In this document: positions 52,765 through 61,629 of the stretch, in pieces
Layout of the letters: each line of letters opens with the position of its first letter
Numbering within the stretch: the stretch's first letter is position 1
Assembly: GCF_014851865.1 (NCBI RefSeq)
Contig: NZ_JACVAM010000002.1
Location: 496,001-560,000 of the forward strand
DNA: 64,000 nt
Direction of reading: 5' to 3'
Origin: Pseudomonas sp. PDM16
Lineage (GTDB): Bacteria > Pseudomonadota > Gammaproteobacteria > Pseudomonadales > Pseudomonadaceae
Translations under genes and position numbers: made by a program
The notes under the pieces: model-generated
The model's database searches: none
What the model was told of the DNA's origin: nothing
Seen by the model: only the letters and a program-made list of their open reading frames with translations

Positions 52765-53328
52765 TCAGCGCGGTTGCAGCACCTCGTCCACCTGGCGCGC
52801 GCGGCGGCCTTGCAGCCAGGGCTCCAGCAGGTGGGTGGAGAGCGGGATGAACCAGTAGCTCATCAGCGGCGTCAGCACCAGGGTGCTGAGCAGCACGCGC
52901 AGCACCAGCGGCCACTCGCTCATGAAACCGCCGAACAGCAGGTTGAAGGCCAGGGAAACCGGGAAGAACGCCAGCCAGATGGCCACGCTCTGCTTCCAGC
53001 GCGGCGGGCGGCGCAGGGCGTTGCCGAACCAGGCGTCGAGGCCACTGACGCGGCGCTCATGTGGCTGGGCGAACAGCCCGCTGCCACGCTGCAGCCAGGC
53101 ACGGCGCGAGGCGGAGTGTTCCCAGGTGGTGAGGGTGGTGGCGTCGGCGAAGCGGAAGACGATCTGGAATTCGTCGTCCTCGGGCGGCGGGGCGAGTACA
53201 CCGGAGCCGAGGTAGCCGGGGAAGTCGGCGGCGAGTTGCTGGCCTTCGTGCAGCCAGGCGCGGAAATCGTGGAAGCACTCGCGCGGGACGCGACGTGCCA
53301 CCAGCATGGTGACCGGATCGATAGACAT
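52765..53328 (-). CDS. Antibiotic biosynthesis monooxygenase-domain membrane protein
   Basis: 187 residues from ATG 53328 (AGGAGAT upstream). The N-terminal ABM ferredoxin-like domain (about 1-95: DPVTMLVARRVPRECFHDFRA, FRFADATTLTTWE) is followed by two membrane helices (about 110-170: VAIWLAFFPVSLAFNLLFGG and LVLRVLLSTLVLTPLMSYW). Fusions of this kind are widespread but uncharacterised; they may be inner-membrane monooxygenase or haem-handling proteins. It lies upstream of folM on the same strand with an 87-base gap. Confidence 0.83.
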   Translation of the reverse strand: MSIDPVTMLVARRVPRECFHDFRAWLHEGQQLAADFPGYLGSGVLAPPPEDDEFQIVFRFADATTLTTWEHSASRRAWLQRGSGLFAQPHERRVSGLDAWFGNALRRPPRWKQSVAIWLAFFPVSLAFNLLFGGFMSEWPLVLRVLLSTLVLTPLMSYWFIPLSTHLLEPWLQGRRARQVDEVLQPR

Positions 53329-53523
53329 TGTGTATCTCCTGCATGTCTGGCGTCGCCCGGGTAGGGCGCAGCTCTTCATGCCTGCCGGGGTGGTGGCGGG
53401 CGTGAAAAATCAGGCAAGGATTATTCCTGTTTTTACGGATTTGGCCAGAGGCCGCTGGGGCCGTGGCCTGCATTTCGTCGCCGGCCCGTGCGGCAGGCGC
53501 AGCGTTGCACCGCAATGGCGCAT

Positions 53524-53549
53524 AAAAAAGCCCGGCACTGGGCCGGGCT
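53524..53549 (-). terminator. Intrinsic terminator of the fumarase gene
   Basis: AGCCCGGC / GCCGGGCT stem (8 bp) with a 5-base loop; on the minus strand it is followed by five more T. It begins 20 bases after the fumarase stop. Confidence 0.85.
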
Positions 53550-53569
53550 CCTTCACAGCGCGTGGGCGC

Positions 53570-55093
53570 TTACTTCACTTCCACCGCCAGGCTTTCGGCG
53601 ATCTTCTTGTTCCAGATCGCCGGGCCGGTGATGTGCACCGACTCGCCGCTGGTGTCGACTGCCACGGTAACCGGCATGTCTTTCACTTCGAACTCGTAGA
53701 TCGCTTCCATGCCCAGTTCGGCGAAGGCCAGCACCTTGGACTTCTTGATCGCCTGGGCGACCAGGTAGGCGGCGCCGCCGACGGCCATCAGGTACACGGC
53801 CTTGTTGTCGCGGATCGCGTCGATGGCGATCGGACCACGCTCGGACTTACCGATCATGCCCAACAGGCCGGTGCTTTCGAGGATCTGACGGGTGAACTTG
53901 TCCATGCGGGTGGCGGTGGTCGGGCCAGCCGGGCCCACCACTTCGTCACCGACCGGATCGACCGGGCCGACGTAGTAGATGAAGCGGCCTTTCAGGTCCA
54001 CCGGCAGCTCTTCGCCCTTGTTCAGCATGTCGACCATGCGCTTGTGCGCGGCGTCGCGGCCGGTGAGCATCTTGCCGTTGAGCAGTACGGTCTCGCCCGG
54101 CTTCCAGCTCTGTACTTCTTCCGGGGTGATGGTGTCGAGGTTGACGCGGCGCGCGCTCGGGCCGGCTTCCCAGACGATTTCCGGGTAGGCGGACAGGTCC
54201 GGTGCTTCCAGTTCGGCCGGGCCGGAGCCGTCGAGCACGAAGTGGGCGTGACGGGTGGCAGCGCAGTTGGGGATCATGCACACCGGCAGCGAAGCGGCGT
54301 GGGTCGGGTAGTCCATGATCTTGACGTCGAGCACGGTGGTCAGGCCGCCCAGGCCCTGGGCGCCGATGCCCAGCTGGTTGACCTTGTCGAACAGCTCGAG
54401 GCGCATTTCCTCGATCTTGTTCTGCGGGCCACGGGCCTTCAGCTCGTGGATATCGATGTGCTCCATCAGCACTTCCTTGGCCATCACCGCGGCCTTCTCG
54501 GCGGTACCGCCGATGCCGATGCCGAGCATGCCCGGGGGGCACCAGCCGGCGCCCATGGTCGGCACGGTCTTCAGCACCCAGTCGACGATCGAGTCGGACG
54601 GGTTGAGCATGGCCATCTTCGACTTGTTCTCGGAACCGCCGCCCTTGGCCGCGACGTCCACTTCCAGCTTGTCGCCGGGCACCATGGAGTAGTGGATCAC
54701 CGCCGGGGTGTTGTCCTTGGTGTTCTTACGTGCGCCGGCCGGGTCGGCCAGGATCGAGGCGCGCAGGACGTTTTCCGGCAGGTTGTAGGCGCGACGCACG
54801 CCCTCGTTGATCATGTCGTCAACGCTCATGGTGGCGCCGTCCCAGCGCACATCCATGCCGACCTTGACGAACACGGTGACGATGCCGGTGTCCTGGCAGA
54901 TCGGGCGGTGGCCGGTGGCACACATGCGCGAGTTGATCAGGATCTGCGCCATGGAGTCGCGCGCGGCCGGCGATTCTTCTTTCAGGTATGCCTCGTGCAT
55001 GGCCTGGATGAAGTCGACGGGGTGGTAATAGGAGATGAACTGCAGGGCGTCGGCGACGCTCTGAATCAGGTCGTCCTGTTTGATCACGGTCAT
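53570..55093 (-). CDS. Class I (iron-sulfur) fumarate hydratase
   Basis: 507 residues from ATG 55093 (GAGGAG upstream); the frame is open further but lacks support. Class I signature: Cys in GHRPICQDTG, MIPNCAATRHAHF, and Cys within the GAGWCPPGMLGIGIGGTAEK region for the 4Fe-4S cluster; the C-terminal half has VGPAGPTTATRMDKF and AVGGAAYLVAQAIKKSKV. It hydrates fumarate to malate in the TCA cycle. Oxygen-sensitive type; Pseudomonas also carry FumC. Monocistronic with its own terminator. Confidence 0.95.
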   Translation of the reverse strand: MTVIKQDDLIQSVADALQFISYYHPVDFIQAMHEAYLKEESPAARDSMAQILINSRMCATGHRPICQDTGIVTVFVKVGMDVRWDGATMSVDDMINEGVRRAYNLPENVLRASILADPAGARKNTKDNTPAVIHYSMVPGDKLEVDVAAKGGGSENKSKMAMLNPSDSIVDWVLKTVPTMGAGWCPPGMLGIGIGGTAEKAAVMAKEVLMEHIDIHELKARGPQNKIEEMRLELFDKVNQLGIGAQGLGGLTTVLDVKIMDYPTHAASLPVCMIPNCAATRHAHFVLDGSGPAELEAPDLSAYPEIVWEAGPSARRVNLDTITPEEVQSWKPGETVLLNGKMLTGRDAAHKRMVDMLNKGEELPVDLKGRFIYYVGPVDPVGDEVVGPAGPTTATRMDKFTRQILESTGLLGMIGKSERGPIAIDAIRDNKAVYLMAVGGAAYLVAQAIKKSKVLAFAELGMEAIYEFEVKDMPVTVAVDTSGESVHITGPAIWNKKIAESLAVEVK

Positions 55094-55364
55094 GGTGCGC
55101 TCCTCTATCAGGGAACATCTATAAGGAAGCGCCGGACCACGACCCGGCGCAACGGCAAAAAATGTCTGGAACGATTTTTCACGTCGTCCTGCAACGGCCA
55201 CCTGGGATGGCGGGCCACAAAAAAGGCGCAGCAGTATAGCGCGGCGGCCGAGGCGGGCACAGCGGCGCGAGCTGGCCAATGGTCGATAGGCGGCTGCCGG
55301 TTCGCTATCAATTTCGTGCTCACGGGGGTAGAGTTGGGCAAGGTGCCAGCACGGGACGGAGCCC

Positions 55365-56492
55365 ATGAGTACGAGTAGTCCAGGGGTGACAAAGCGCAGT
55401 CTGCAGAGCCTCTTGCTGAAGCGCTTCGGCATGGCGGTGGCGAGCTACGCCTTCGTGATCGTGTTGCTCTGGATCGCCTTCTGGACCGGTCTCTACAAGG
55501 GCTCCGTGGCTATAGCACTGTTCAGCACCGGGCTGGCAGCGGTGAGCCAATTGGTCTTCTATCTGCTGTTTCGCAGTGGTCGCAACCTCGCCTTCGTCGA
55601 CCCTAGTCTGACCGAGGCGCAGATCATCGTCGGCCTCGCCCTCCATACGTCATTGCTGGCCCAGCTCGACAGCGCTCGTGGCAGCCTGTTGATGTTCTAC
55701 ATGATCATTCTGATGTTCGGCGTGTTCCAGCTGCGCCCGCGGGTGTTCGTGCGCTGTGCCGCCATTGCCTTCTTCGCCTTCACGGGGCTCAACCTCTGGG
55801 AAGGCTATCAGATGCGCTTGGCGGAGCCGGGGCAGGCGCTGTTGCAATGTGCGGCGTTGTTCATCGGCCTGGTCTGGCTCAGCCTGTTCGCCAGCTACGT
55901 GCAGGCGTTGCGCCAGCGCATGCGCCAGCGTCGCTATGCCTTGCAGGCGCATCAGGACACACTGCGCGGCATGATGCGCCAGCTGGAGGATCTGGTGGCG
56001 ACCGACGAACTGACCGGCCTGTTCAATCGCCGCCATTTCCTGCGTCTGGCTCTGCGCGAGCTGGACAACCTCGACCAAGGGCGGCAGCACGGCCTGGCCC
56101 TGATCGACCTTGATCATTTCAAACGAATCAATGATGTGCATGGCCATGCCGCTGGCGACCGCGTACTGCAGACCTTTGCCGCGGTGGCTCGTGCCTGCCT
56201 GCGTGACGGTGATGTGCTGGCCCGCTACGGCGGCGAAGAGTTCGTTCTGTTGCTGCCCTGCACGGATGCCGACCAGTTCACCAGCTGCTGCGAGCGCCTG
56301 CGCGAAGCCTTCGCCAATGCCGAGCCGGTGGGTGTGCAGGTGAACAATCTCAGCCTGTCCGCTGGCATGACCCTGCTCAGCGAGGGCGATGACCTCGACG
56401 AAGCCCTGCAACGCGCCGACCAAGCGCTGTATCGGGCCAAGCGTGGTGGCCGCAACCGTTGCGATGCGGCCTGGGAGGGTGCCGGTGCCTGA
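55365..56492 (+). CDS. Membrane-bound diguanylate cyclase
   Basis: 375 residues. Six membrane helices form a MASE-like sensor (about 20-190: SYAFVIVLLWIAFWTGLY to LFIGLVWLSLFASYV). The GGDEF domain has active GGEEF at 289-293 with inhibitory RxxD (RDGD) five residues before it. It should synthesise c-di-GMP in response to a membrane signal. Its stop overlaps the start of a 2Fe-2S reductase gene by 8 bases, hinting at redox coupling. Confidence 0.92.
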   Translation: MSTSSPGVTKRSLQSLLLKRFGMAVASYAFVIVLLWIAFWTGLYKGSVAIALFSTGLAAVSQLVFYLLFRSGRNLAFVDPSLTEAQIIVGLALHTSLLAQLDSARGSLLMFYMIILMFGVFQLRPRVFVRCAAIAFFAFTGLNLWEGYQMRLAEPGQALLQCAALFIGLVWLSLFASYVQALRQRMRQRRYALQAHQDTLRGMMRQLEDLVATDELTGLFNRRHFLRLALRELDNLDQGRQHGLALIDLDHFKRINDVHGHAAGDRVLQTFAAVARACLRDGDVLARYGGEEFVLLLPCTDADQFTSCCERLREAFANAEPVGVQVNNLSLSAGMTLLSEGDDLDEALQRADQALYRAKRGGRNRCDAAWEGAGA

Positions 56493-57423
56493 GCTTCTCG
56501 CGGCTGGCCAGTCCTGGTCGGTGCCTCTTGGTAGCAACCTGCTCGATGTTCTCAACGGTGCTGGCCTACGCGTGCCCTACAGCTGCCGCTCGGGCAGTTG
56601 CCATGCTTGCCTGGTGCGGTGCGTTCGTGGTGAACCGCTGGATGATCGGCCGGAGGCACTGAGCGCGGTGCGCCGTGAACAAGGCTGGCGCCTGGCTTGC
56701 CAGTGCCGGGTGGTCGATGACCTTGAGGTGCAGTTGTTCGACCCCTCGCGCGATGGCCTTCCTGCGAGGGTGCACTCGCTCGACTGGTTGAGCCCCTCGG
56801 TGCTGCGCCTGCGCCTGCTGCCGGACAAGTCATTGCGCTATGCCGCCGGTCAGCATCTGGTGCTATGGACGGCCGGAGGTGTGGCGCGGCCCTATTCGCT
56901 AGCCAGCGTGCCGGGTGAAGAGCCCTGGCTGGAATTCCATTTGGATTGCCGGCAGAGCGGCGCCTTCAGCGAAGCTGCCAGCAGGCTGCAGCCTGGCGAT
57001 GTGCTAGGGCTTGGCGAGTTGCGCGGTGGAGCACTGCACTACGACCCGGACTGGAGCGGGCGGCCGCTCTGGCTGTTGGCTGCCGGGACCGGTCTGGCGC
57101 CGTTGTGGGGGGTGTTACGCGAGGCCTTGCGCCAACATCACCAGGGGCCGATACGAGTTATTCACCAGGCCCATGACGCGACTGGACATTACCTCGCCGA
57201 GCCTCTGCGCGCGCTGGCTGAGGCTCATCCGCAGGTTCAGTTGCAGTTGGTGGCGGCGTCCGAGCAGGCGGCGGTTTTGGCGGAACTGCGGCTTGTTTCG
57301 CGGCAAACCCTCGCCTTACTCTGCGGCTCACCCGCCAGCGTGGAAGCCTTCGCCCGCCGCCTGTTTCTGATCGGTGTGCCGCGCAACCAGGTGCTGGCCG
57401 ACATCTTCCTTCCCCACGCCTAA
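56485..57423 (+). CDS. 2Fe-2S ferredoxin-FAD/NAD(P) oxidoreductase
   Basis: 312 residues from GTG 56485 (GGGAGG six bases upstream). The N-terminal plant-type ferredoxin (about 1-90) has CRSGSCHACLVRC and ACQCR cysteines. The FAD domain (about 100-200) has RPYSLASVPG. The NAD(P) domain has LAAGTGLAPLWGV and LLCGSPASVEAF. Resembles CDP-6-deoxy-delta-3,4-glucoseen reductase / phenol hydroxylase reductase type proteins. It passes electrons from NAD(P)H to an unknown acceptor. Translationally coupled to the diguanylate cyclase. Confidence 0.9.
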   Translation: MPELLAAGQSWSVPLGSNLLDVLNGAGLRVPYSCRSGSCHACLVRCVRGEPLDDRPEALSAVRREQGWRLACQCRVVDDLEVQLFDPSRDGLPARVHSLDWLSPSVLRLRLLPDKSLRYAAGQHLVLWTAGGVARPYSLASVPGEEPWLEFHLDCRQSGAFSEAASRLQPGDVLGLGELRGGALHYDPDWSGRPLWLLAAGTGLAPLWGVLREALRQHHQGPIRVIHQAHDATGHYLAEPLRALAEAHPQVQLQLVAASEQAAVLAELRLVSRQTLALLCGSPASVEAFARRLFLIGVPRNQVLADIFLPHA

Positions 57424-57453
57424 CCCGGCTCCTGCCGATGGCAGGAGATCGAC

Positions 57454-57744
57454 ATGACCGTGTATGTCCTGGCCCAGCTGCGTTTCACCGACCGAGCCGC
57501 CTATGACCGCTACCAAGCCGCTTTCATGGCCGTCTTCCAGCGTTTCGATGGCCGCCTGCTGGCTGCTGATGAAAAGCCTTCCGTGCTGGAGGGTGAGTGG
57601 CAACGCGACAAGGTCGTGCTGATGGCCTTCCCCAGCGAGGCGGCGGCTCGTGCCTTCGCCGGTTCGCCCGAGTACCAGGCTATTTCCGTGGACCGCAAGG
57701 CCGGTGCCGATACCCTTTCCCTGCTGGTGCACGGCCTTGGCTGA
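57454..57744 (+). CDS. DUF1330-family protein
   Basis: 96 residues. The dimeric ferredoxin-like DUF1330 fold is indicated by VYVLAQLRFTDRAAYDRYQAAF and VLMAFPSEAAARAFAGSPEYQ. Function unknown; often beside metabolic or stress genes. SD GGAG upstream. Lies 30 bases after the reductase and 24 before the enoyl-CoA gene, so all may be one operon. Confidence 0.88.
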   Translation: MTVYVLAQLRFTDRAAYDRYQAAFMAVFQRFDGRLLAADEKPSVLEGEWQRDKVVLMAFPSEAAARAFAGSPEYQAISVDRKAGADTLSLLVHGLG

Positions 57745-57768
57745 CACCTATACGACAATGGAGCTGAA

Positions 57769-58542
57769 ATGAGTGAACACGTACTGGTCGAGCGTGAAGG
57801 CGGTCTGCTGACCCTGCGCCTGAACCGTCCGGACAAGATGAATGCTTTGACCCGTGCCATGTATAGCCAACTGGCCGAGGCGCTGGATGCGGCGAACGAG
57901 GACCGCTCGGTGCGCTCCGTACTGATCACCGGAGGCGCCGAGTGCTTCACCAGTGGCAACGACGTAGCCGATTTCCTGCAGGCGCCGTTCAGTGGCAAGG
58001 AGAGCCCGGTCTTCCAATTCATGCGAGCACTGTTCGACTTCGAGAAGCCGGTGGTGGCTGCAGTGGCCGGCCCGGCCGTTGGCATCGGTACGACGCTGCT
58101 GTTGCATTGCGATCTGGTGTATGTCAGCCGCGACGCCAAGTTGCGCACACCCTTCGTCAACCTCGGCCTGTGCCCGGAGTTCGGCTCCAGCCTGATCCTC
58201 CCGCGCCTACTCGGTCAGGCGAGGGCTGCCGAGGTGCTGCTGCTGGGCGAGGCTTTCACCGGTGCTCAGGCGGTCGAGTGGGGCATTGCGGGCGCCGCTC
58301 TGGAGGATGGAGCGAGTACCCTGGTCAAGGCGCGTGAGATGGCCTTGCGCTTTCTCGATCTGGCGCCGTCGGCGGTGGCCGACAGCAAGCGCCTGATGCG
58401 TGCGCCAGGGCGCGAGGAGCTACGCAAGGTAATAGAGGAAGAGGGGGCACTGTTCGCCCAGCGACTGCGCTCGCCAGAGGCCATCGAGGCGCTGTCGGCA
58501 TTCATGCAGCGGCGCAAGCCGGACTTCTCCCGCTTCGCATGA
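57769..58542 (+). CDS. Enoyl-CoA hydratase/isomerase family protein, delta3-delta2-isomerase-like
   Basis: 257 residues. Crotonase motifs ECFTSGNDVADFL and GPAVGIGTTLLLHCDLVYVS. The first catalytic Glu of hydratases is replaced (Thr in GIGTTLL), while Glu is kept in LCPEFGSSLI. A single Glu is typical of delta3,delta2-enoyl-CoA isomerases, which shift double bonds for unsaturated fatty-acid oxidation. GGAGCTG upstream serves as SD. End of the cyclase-reductase-DUF1330 run. Confidence 0.9.
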   Translation: MSEHVLVEREGGLLTLRLNRPDKMNALTRAMYSQLAEALDAANEDRSVRSVLITGGAECFTSGNDVADFLQAPFSGKESPVFQFMRALFDFEKPVVAAVAGPAVGIGTTLLLHCDLVYVSRDAKLRTPFVNLGLCPEFGSSLILPRLLGQARAAEVLLLGEAFTGAQAVEWGIAGAALEDGASTLVKAREMALRFLDLAPSAVADSKRLMRAPGREELRKVIEEEGALFAQRLRSPEAIEALSAFMQRRKPDFSRFA

Positions 58543-58572
58543 GTCGCGAAGCGGCAGGGCTTTGGCCGGTCG

Positions 58573-59961
58573 CTACATGATGATCTTGTCGCGGAGCTTC
58601 TCTGCCGCCTGGTTGAGTGCCTGGATGACCTTCTCCTTGTCGTAGTTCTGGATGCCGTTGGTATCCAGGTACATGGAGAAGCCAGGCAACTCATGCTCGA
58701 CATAGCTGGAGCGGGCACCGAGATCGCGACGATGGTCCACCACCTGGTAGATCTGCACTGGGCGGCTGAAGCCCTTGACCGCGATCTGGCCCTTGTCGCG
58801 ACACATGATCACGTCTTTCACCAGCGAGTAGGTTTCGTGGGAGATGAGAATCTCGCCGGCTTCCGAGGAGCTTTCCAGGCGGCTGGCGAGATTCACCTCG
58901 CGGCCGATGATGGTGTAGTCCATGCGCGTGTCGGCGCCGAAATTGCCCACGGTGCAGTAGCCGGTGTTGAGGCCCATACGGATCTCCAGTGGCTTGGTGA
59001 TGCCTTGGGCGCGCCACTGCTGGCGGAGCACTTTCATGTGCTTGCGCATGGCGATCGCCATGGATACGGCATTGACCGCATCCTTCTTGGCGCCCTGGCT
59101 GGAGGGGTCACCGAAGAACACCATCACGCTGTCGCCTACGAATTTGTCGATGGTGCCGCCATGCTTCAGCGCAATCTTCGACATCTCGTTGAGATAGGTG
59201 TTGAGTAGGTCGGTCAGCTGTTCTGCCTCCAGCTCTTCGGCCAGTTCGCTGAAGCCCTTGATGTCGGAGAAGAACACGGTGAGCTTCTTGCGCTGGGTCT
59301 CCAGGCGAACGTGCTTCTTGCCGCTGAAGATCATTTCCCAGACCTGCGGCGACAGGTACTTGGCCAGGTTGCGCGCCAGCCTGGCGGCCTTTTCCTGTTC
59401 GCGTTTGATCTCGCTGCGCGCCTGGCTCAGGCGCATGCCCTGTTCGTGGACGAAGAAGGCGGTGATGCAGATATACAAGATGGTAAGCAGGATGCTGACC
59501 AGCGCCACCACACTGGGAGTGGCGATGTTCACTTCCGGTCGCATGAGTGCGAAGTTGAGCGCCATGCTGCCCGAAGCTACCAGCAGTGCCAGGCCCATGT
59601 TGCGCAGGCCGCCGGCGATCAGTGAGCTGAAGCTCAGCGTCAGCAGGAACATCAGTGTGGGAACGAGAGAGAACCCCATCAGAACTGCCGCCGCTCCGGC
59701 ATGCAGGGCGTCGATGAAAAGCAGCACCAGATTGGTCTGACGCCGGTAGTCGCGCTTGAAGCGGTTGCTCAGGTGGTACGCGAGATGCGGGTAGAGCAGG
59801 GCGTAAGGGACCAGCCAGAGGATGTTGTAGCCGAAGTAGTTGCTGTAGGTGCCTGCGGCAACGGCGGCGGCTGGCGCTATGTATGCCAGCACTCGGGAAT
59901 AATACTCGCGGAGCAACGGGGCAGGTTGCGCCCTGGGTGTTTCCTGGACGGCGGATTTCAT
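58573..59961 (-). CDS. cyaB: Class III adenylate cyclase with MASE2 membrane sensor, CyaB type
   Basis: 462 residues from ATG 59961. MASE2 region with about six helices (about 30-190: YNILWLVPYALLYPHLAYHL to VVALVSILLTILYICITAFF). The catalytic domain (about 235-420) has Asp in VFFSDIKGFSE and GDSVMVFFGDP, the adenine-specifying Lys in TIDKFVGD and Asp in RMDYTI, and GREVNLASRLES. It makes cAMP, and in P. aeruginosa CyaB supplies the pool for Vfr virulence control. Monocistronic here. Confidence 0.93.
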   Translation of the reverse strand: MKSAVQETPRAQPAPLLREYYSRVLAYIAPAAAVAAGTYSNYFGYNILWLVPYALLYPHLAYHLSNRFKRDYRRQTNLVLLFIDALHAGAAAVLMGFSLVPTLMFLLTLSFSSLIAGGLRNMGLALLVASGSMALNFALMRPEVNIATPSVVALVSILLTILYICITAFFVHEQGMRLSQARSEIKREQEKAARLARNLAKYLSPQVWEMIFSGKKHVRLETQRKKLTVFFSDIKGFSELAEELEAEQLTDLLNTYLNEMSKIALKHGGTIDKFVGDSVMVFFGDPSSQGAKKDAVNAVSMAIAMRKHMKVLRQQWRAQGITKPLEIRMGLNTGYCTVGNFGADTRMDYTIIGREVNLASRLESSSEAGEILISHETYSLVKDVIMCRDKGQIAVKGFSRPVQIYQVVDHRRDLGARSSYVEHELPGFSMYLDTNGIQNYDKEKVIQALNQAAEKLRDKIIM

Positions 59962-60096
59962 GAGGTGTGGACTATCCCTGCTGGATTTCTGACGCCTCTG
60001 ATGGGCATCTACGGCTCTGCAAGAGCTGAGCCAGTCGATCATAGCGAGGACGGCCTCGGGCGACCAGTGCGGTATGCCGAGTGGGCTGGTAAGGAG

Positions 60097-60127
60097 GGCG
60101 AGAGGTCCGTAAGGCGGACCTCTCGCC
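60097..60127 (-). terminator. Hairpin between cyaB and the Mpo1-like gene
   Basis: GGCGAGAGGTCCG / CGGACCTCTCGCC perfect 13-bp stem with a 5-base loop, 35 bases downstream of the Mpo1-like stop (minus strand). No U-run, so a weak terminator or stabiliser. Confidence 0.55.
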
Positions 60128-60162
60128 AGGCTTCTTGGCGTACTGTGCTTTGCTGGCGAGGC

Positions 60163-60480
60163 TTAGAAGCGGATTCGGCCGGTGAAGGCGTCCTTGAGCA
60201 TTACCCAGTCACCCATGAAGCTGTAGAGCGGATACTTGAAGGTAGCGGGTTTGTTCTTCTCGAAAACGAAGTGGCCAACCCAGGCACAGCCATAGCCGGC
60301 CAGCGGCAGGGCCAGCAGCCATAGCCATTGCTGGGTGACCAGGGCATAGCCGAGGATGCTCAGCACCAGCAGGCTGCCGACGTAGTGCAGGCGGCGGCAT
60401 ACGTCGTTGCTGTGCTCCTGCAGGTAATAGGGGTAGAACTCGGCAAAGCTGGTGAAGCGGTCGGTGGTTTCGGCGCTCAT
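60163..60480 (-). CDS. Mpo1-like (DUF962) membrane protein
   Basis: 105 residues. DUF962/Mpo1 signature: FAEFYPYYLQEHSNDVCRRLHYVGS and GHFVFEKNKPATFKYPLYSF. The His residues are the proposed iron ligands of the yeast Mpo1 2-hydroxy fatty-acid dioxygenase. About two or three membrane helices. It may oxidise hydroxy fatty acids; function in bacteria is inferred only. Confidence 0.9.
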   Translation of the reverse strand: MSAETTDRFTSFAEFYPYYLQEHSNDVCRRLHYVGSLLVLSILGYALVTQQWLWLLALPLAGYGCAWVGHFVFEKNKPATFKYPLYSFMGDWVMLKDAFTGRIRF

Positions 60481-60603
60481 GGCGTACCTCCTGTCATTGT
60501 CGACGCCAGTCTATGTGGACTGTCTTCGACGGCCAGTGACATACAGGGCCAGTTTAGTATCCTCATGGCGCCAGACCGTGCTGACCAACCATAAGAAAAA
60601 ACG

Positions 60604-61605
60604 ATGAGTGAACGCACTACCTCTTCAAGCTGGGCATCCGGCATCGTCCAGGCATTGGAGCTGGGCGGGGTCGATTGCCAGGCGCTGTTCGAACGCCTCG
60701 GGCTCGACTATCGGTCGCTGAGCGACCCGGATGCCCGCTTTCCCCAGGATGCCATGACCCGGTTGTGGCACCTGGCGGTGGAGGCTTCTGGGAACTCTGC
60801 CATCGGCCTCAACATGGCCCGCGTGGTGCGGCCGGCGTCGTTCCATGTGGTGGGCTATGCGCTGATGTCCAGCCGCAACCTGCTGGAGGGCTTCAACCGC
60901 CTGGTGCGATACCAGCGCATCATCGCCGAAGGCTCGGACCTGAGCCTTCGTCCCCTGCCGGAAGGCTACGAGCTGGTCCTGGCGATCCACGGCGACCGGC
61001 TTCCGCCGGCCCGGCAGAGCGCCGAGGCGTCGTTGGCGTATTCACTGGCCTTCTGCCGCTGGCTGACCGGCAAGCCTGTTACACCCCTGCAGGTCAACTT
61101 CCAAGGGCCGCCACCGGCCAATCTCGAGCTGTACCAGCAGGCATTCCAAGCGCCGCTGAGGTTCAACGCCGAGCACTACTCGCTGCTCTATTCCCGAGCC
61201 GATCTGGAGGCGCCGCTGCCTTCTGCCAACGAGGCGCTGGCGCAGCTGCACGACCGCTTTGCCGGGGAATACCTGGCGCGCTTCTCCGACAGTCGAGTGA
61301 CCCATCAGGTGCGCCAGGTGCTCTGCCGATTACTGCCTCAGGGCGAGCCCAAGCGCGAGGCGGTGGCCCAGGCGTTGCTGCTCTCCGAACGCACGTTGCA
61401 GCGGCGCCTGCAGGAGGAGGGCACCAGCTACCAGCAACTGCTGGACGATACCCGCCGCGAACTGGCAGAGCAGTACCTGGCACAGCCCAACCTGACCTTG
61501 CTGGAAATCGCTTACCTGCTTGGCTTTGCCGACCCCAGCAACTTCTTCCGCGCCTTCCGCCGCTGGTTCGATGCCACGCCGGGCGAGTACCGTGCGCGGC
61601 TGTGA
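60604..61605 (+). CDS. AraC-family transcriptional regulator
   Basis: 333 residues. The N-terminal ligand domain (about 15-200: SARASFHVVGYALMSSRNL type, as in the OruR/ArgR-related group) precedes two C-terminal helix-turn-helices (about 240-333: LSERTLQRRLQEEGTSYQQLL and AYLLGFADPSNFFRAFRRW). It is of the Pseudomonas AraC type that senses small metabolites. The TrkH-side inverted repeat follows 25 bases after its stop. Target unknown. Confidence 0.9.
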   Translation: MSERTTSSSWASGIVQALELGGVDCQALFERLGLDYRSLSDPDARFPQDAMTRLWHLAVEASGNSAIGLNMARVVRPASFHVVGYALMSSRNLLEGFNRLVRYQRIIAEGSDLSLRPLPEGYELVLAIHGDRLPPARQSAEASLAYSLAFCRWLTGKPVTPLQVNFQGPPPANLELYQQAFQAPLRFNAEHYSLLYSRADLEAPLPSANEALAQLHDRFAGEYLARFSDSRVTHQVRQVLCRLLPQGEPKREAVAQALLLSERTLQRRLQEEGTSYQQLLDDTRRELAEQYLAQPNLTLLEIAYLLGFADPSNFFRAFRRWFDATPGEYRARL

Positions 61606-61629
61606 CGGCGCAGGGGTGCTTCGCTCGGT

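Noticed and set aside
53306..55378. 690-codon plus-strand frame antisense to fumarase
   Set aside because: Fumarase signatures on the minus strand are complete; the plus-strand frame is His/Val-rich nonsense typical of antisense of high-GC genes.
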